Both the position numbers and the translations under genes were made by a program. Below are positions 13,123 through 15,085 of a stretch of DNA of 15,085 nucleotides, piece after piece. This stretch comes from JBBTRP01 sp038065125 (GTDB lineage: Bacteria > Patescibacteriota > Patescibacteriia > JACQRZ01). Every line of letters starts with the position of its first letter. The first letter of the stretch is position 1. Location: positions 1 to 15,085 of the forward strand of contig JBBTRP010000014.1 in NCBI GenBank assembly GCA_038065125.1. The letters run 5' to 3'. The notes under the pieces were generated by a model. It was given only the letters and a program-made list of their open reading frames with translations. It was not told where the DNA came from and did not search any database.

Positions 13123-14196
13123 ATGGATACTGCCGGAACACTTGCATTCAAAAGTCTCTTAACCGAAGCTGTCAAAAAAGACGCATCCGATCTGCATCTC
13201 AGTGTGGGCTCCTACCCCATGATCCGCACCGGCGGAAGCCTCAACGGACTCGAGGACAATGAGATTATCTCTGAGCGATCAATCAAAGATATTGTCGACC
13301 TAATCATTCCCCAAGACAAGCGCGATATTTTGGAAGTGCACCGCGATCTCATCTTTACCACGGTATTTGACGGAAAGATCAGGGCAAAGATCCATGTGTT
13401 CTATCAAGAGCACGTCCTGTCTGTCTCGGTCAGATTTTTGAATGTCACGCCCAAGACCCTCAAGGAACTTGACTGCCCCTCGGCGCTGGACCGGTTTGTC
13501 GCGGTATCTGACGGCCTTTTGATCATCGGCGGCAATCAAGACTCCGGCCGGACCACCCTTGCCGCAGCTATCTTAGAGCAGATCAACCGGACGCGCAGCG
13601 CGCACATCATCACGCTTGAGGACCCGATCGAGTACGACTTTCTTTCCAATAAATCTATCGTCAATCAGCGGGAGATCGGCTCTGACACCCCCAGTCTCAT
13701 CGACGGCCTTGCGGCGTGCACCAAAGAGGACGTGGACGTCCTATTCGTTAGCGAGTTTGTCGACCCCGAAGCGATCAGAAAGGCCCTCGACCTTGCCAAC
13801 GCCGGCGTCTATGTGATTACGATCATGAACACCGATTCGGCGCTTCATGCCATCGAGCGAATCATCACGAGTTTTGCGCCCCATGAAGAGGCGCATATCC
13901 GGGGCCTGATCGCCGACGTGCTCCGAGGAGTAATCATCCAGGAGCTCGTTCCTAAAATCGGCGGAGGATACGCGAGCGTGCACGAGGTGCTACTCAATAC
14001 TCCGTCGGTGCGAACCCTGATCGTTTCCAACCGCCTCGCGCAGCTTGACCAGGCGATCAAATCTTCGCGCGTGGACGGTATGATCAGTCACGATCACGAG
14101 CTTGCAAACCTCATTCGCAATCAGCTCGTCTCTCTTGAGCACGCTCGCGCAGCCGCAAAAGATCTCGAGACACTCGAGTCGCTCATCAGGGGATAG
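13123..14196 (+). CDS. pilT: PilT-like ATPase with degenerate nucleotide-binding and His-box motifs
   Basis: The 357-residue length and domain order match PilT, the hexameric motor for pilus retraction. ASDLHLSVGS (21-30), the PAS-like N-domain, ITLEDPIEY (163-171), NQREIGSDT (181-189) and ADVLRGVIIQELVPK (264-278) are clear family signatures. Key positions are changed. Walker A reads GNQDSGRT (137-144), with Arg143 (CGG) for the invariant Lys. Walker B reads VSEFVD (209-214) instead of VGEMRD, keeping Glu but losing Arg. The His box reads AGVYVITIMNT (227-237), with Val and Asn for both His residues. Nearly all contexts are otherwise intact, so this is not random decay. It may be a non-hydrolysing or regulatory subunit, or a slow ATPase. 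The next gene starts one base after the TAG stop. Confidence 0.88.
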   Translation: MDTAGTLAFKSLLTEAVKKDASDLHLSVGSYPMIRTGGSLNGLEDNEIISERSIKDIVDLIIPQDKRDILEVHRDLIFTTVFDGKIRAKIHVFYQEHVLSVSVRFLNVTPKTLKELDCPSALDRFVAVSDGLLIIGGNQDSGRTTLAAAILEQINRTRSAHIITLEDPIEYDFLSNKSIVNQREIGSDTPSLIDGLAACTKEDVDVLFVSEFVDPEAIRKALDLANAGVYVITIMNTDSALHAIERIITSFAPHEEAHIRGLIADVLRGVIIQELVPKIGGGYASVHEVLLNTPSVRTLIVSNRLAQLDQAIKSSRVDGMISHDHELANLIRNQLVSLEHARAAAKDLETLESLIRG

Positions 14197-14197
14197 T

Positions 14198-15085
14198 ATG
14201 AATTTTCTCATTCCTCACTCTTGGCTTAAGGAGTTCCTGCCCGCGCTTCCAAAACCGGAAACAACCGCACGTCAGCTTTCCCTTGCCGGTCCCTCGATCG
14301 ATCGGGTCATCACCGAGGGGACGGATACGATCTATGACGCGGAAATCACGACCAATCGCGCAGACCTCTGGTCCCTCGTCGGCAGTGCCCGTGAGGCGGC
14401 GGCAATTCTCGCGCTTCCCTGGAAAGAGCCCTTTCTTTCCGTCTCGCTCAAAAAACGTCTCACCGTCCTCAAGGGGCGCACCGCGAAGCCACTCCTCTCC
14501 GTCCGCATCGAAGACCCTGATCTCTGTCCTCGGTATGCTGGCATGATGCTTGATCATGTTGTTGTGCGCGAGTCCCCGCAGTGGATGAAGGCGCGGCTTC
14601 TCGCCTGTGGACAACGCCCCATCAACGCGGTTGTGGATATCACCAACTACGTGATGCTCGAATACGGGCAGCCGATGCACGCGTTTGACGCATCAAAAGT
14701 GGTCACCAATACAAAGCTAGGGGACACTGAAGAGGAGCGTCGTGAGATTGTTGTTCGCCGTGCGACTGAAAAAGAGAAGTTCGTCACGCTCGACGGAGAT
14801 GAAAAAATTCTTGACTCATCCATGCTTGTGATTGCGGATCACGCAGGTCCTCTGGCACTTGCCGGAATCAAAGGCGGCGATCGCGCGCGCGTGGACGAGA
14901 ATACTCACACGATCATCCTGGAGTCTGCGAGCTTTAATCCGGTGTCGGTTCGAAAAACCTCCCGTGCTGTCGATATCCGAACCGACTCCTCCAGTCGCTT
15001 TGAAAAAGGTCTCTCTGCGGAACTTCCTCTGTTTGCGCTTGTTCGCGCAGCAGAACTCTTGATTGAGATCTGCGATGCGCGCGTG
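14198..15085 (+). CDS. pheT: Phenylalanyl-tRNA synthetase beta subunit, N-terminal part (continues past window)
   Basis: The 296 visible codons run to the window edge. PheT with PheS charges tRNA-Phe. The start MNFLIPHSWLKEFLP matches the bacterial PheT N-terminus, and ITTNRADLWSLVGSAREAAAI (50-70), CPRYAGMMLDHVVV (110-123), INAVVDITNYVMLEYGQPMH (142-161) and TDSSSRFEKGL (262-272) are the core B1/B3-B4 signatures. Between GPSIDRVIT (31-39) and YDAEITTNRAD (46-56) the bacterial tRNA-binding (EMAP/OB) insertion of about 110 residues is absent. The ATG is one base after the pilT stop; AGGGGA at 14188-14193 is a plausible Shine-Dalgarno site and one of the few in the window. pheS is not visible. 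Sharing a transcript with pilus genes is inferred from spacing only. Confidence 0.95.
   Translation, partial: MNFLIPHSWLKEFLPALPKPETTARQLSLAGPSIDRVITEGTDTIYDAEITTNRADLWSLVGSAREAAAILALPWKEPFLSVSLKKRLTVLKGRTAKPLLSVRIEDPDLCPRYAGMMLDHVVVRESPQWMKARLLACGQRPINAVVDITNYVMLEYGQPMHAFDASKVVTNTKLGDTEEERREIVVRRATEKEKFVTLDGDEKILDSSMLVIADHAGPLALAGIKGGDRARVDENTHTIILESASFNPVSVRKTSRAVDIRTDSSSRFEKGLSAELPLFALVRAAELLIEICDARV

Noticed and set aside
11278..14196. A 972-residue PilB-PilT fusion protein
   Set aside because: The frame crosses 100 N; PilB ends normally before it and PilT has its own start after it.

Overview
The window looks like part of a Patescibacteria (Candidate Phyla Radiation) genome, probably a scaffold from a metagenome. 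Three things suggest this: the type IV pilus gene order pilM-pilN-pilO-(small membrane protein)-pilB-pilT; the secreted GW-motif surface protein and the TrbC/VirB2-like pilins next to a beta-propeller gene, family types I associate with these bacteria; and compact genes mostly without Shine-Dalgarno sites. The lineage is an inference. G+C is by eye slightly above half. Two runs of exactly 100 N (2573-2672 and 12999-13098) are scaffold gaps of unknown true length. Each makes a false or doubtful long reading frame.

Left block, minus strand (6087 down to 1): clpC, then a long acidic membrane protein running into gap 1, then a beta-propeller protein coming out of gap 1, then two tandem paralogous VirB2/TrbC-like pilin genes, the second cut by the window edge. 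The genes are 1-29 bases apart and probably form one transcription unit. They look like a fragment of the secretion/conjugation-like membrane cluster found in these bacteria.

Middle: a 78-bp divergent promoter region (6088-6165) separates clpC from a large secreted protein read rightward. That gene is interrupted by one in-frame TGA exactly where an internal repeat predicts glycine.

Right block, plus strand (8344 to 15085): pilM, pilN, pilO, a 124-residue single-pass membrane protein, pilB, gap 2, a pilT-like gene with altered nucleotide-binding motifs, and the first 296 codons of pheT. PilM, PilN and PilO should form the cytoplasmic/inner-membrane alignment complex, and PilB should power pilus extension. 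The PilT homologue lacks key catalytic residues. pilC, pilins and prepilin peptidase are not in the window. PheT lacks the usual bacterial N-terminal tRNA-binding insertion.

Several genes have a -10 box ending 6-9 bases before the ATG with no Shine-Dalgarno site, which suggests leaderless transcripts. Apart from the gaps, no stretch over 300 bases lacks a gene. I saw no tRNA, rRNA, CRISPR array or insertion sequence.
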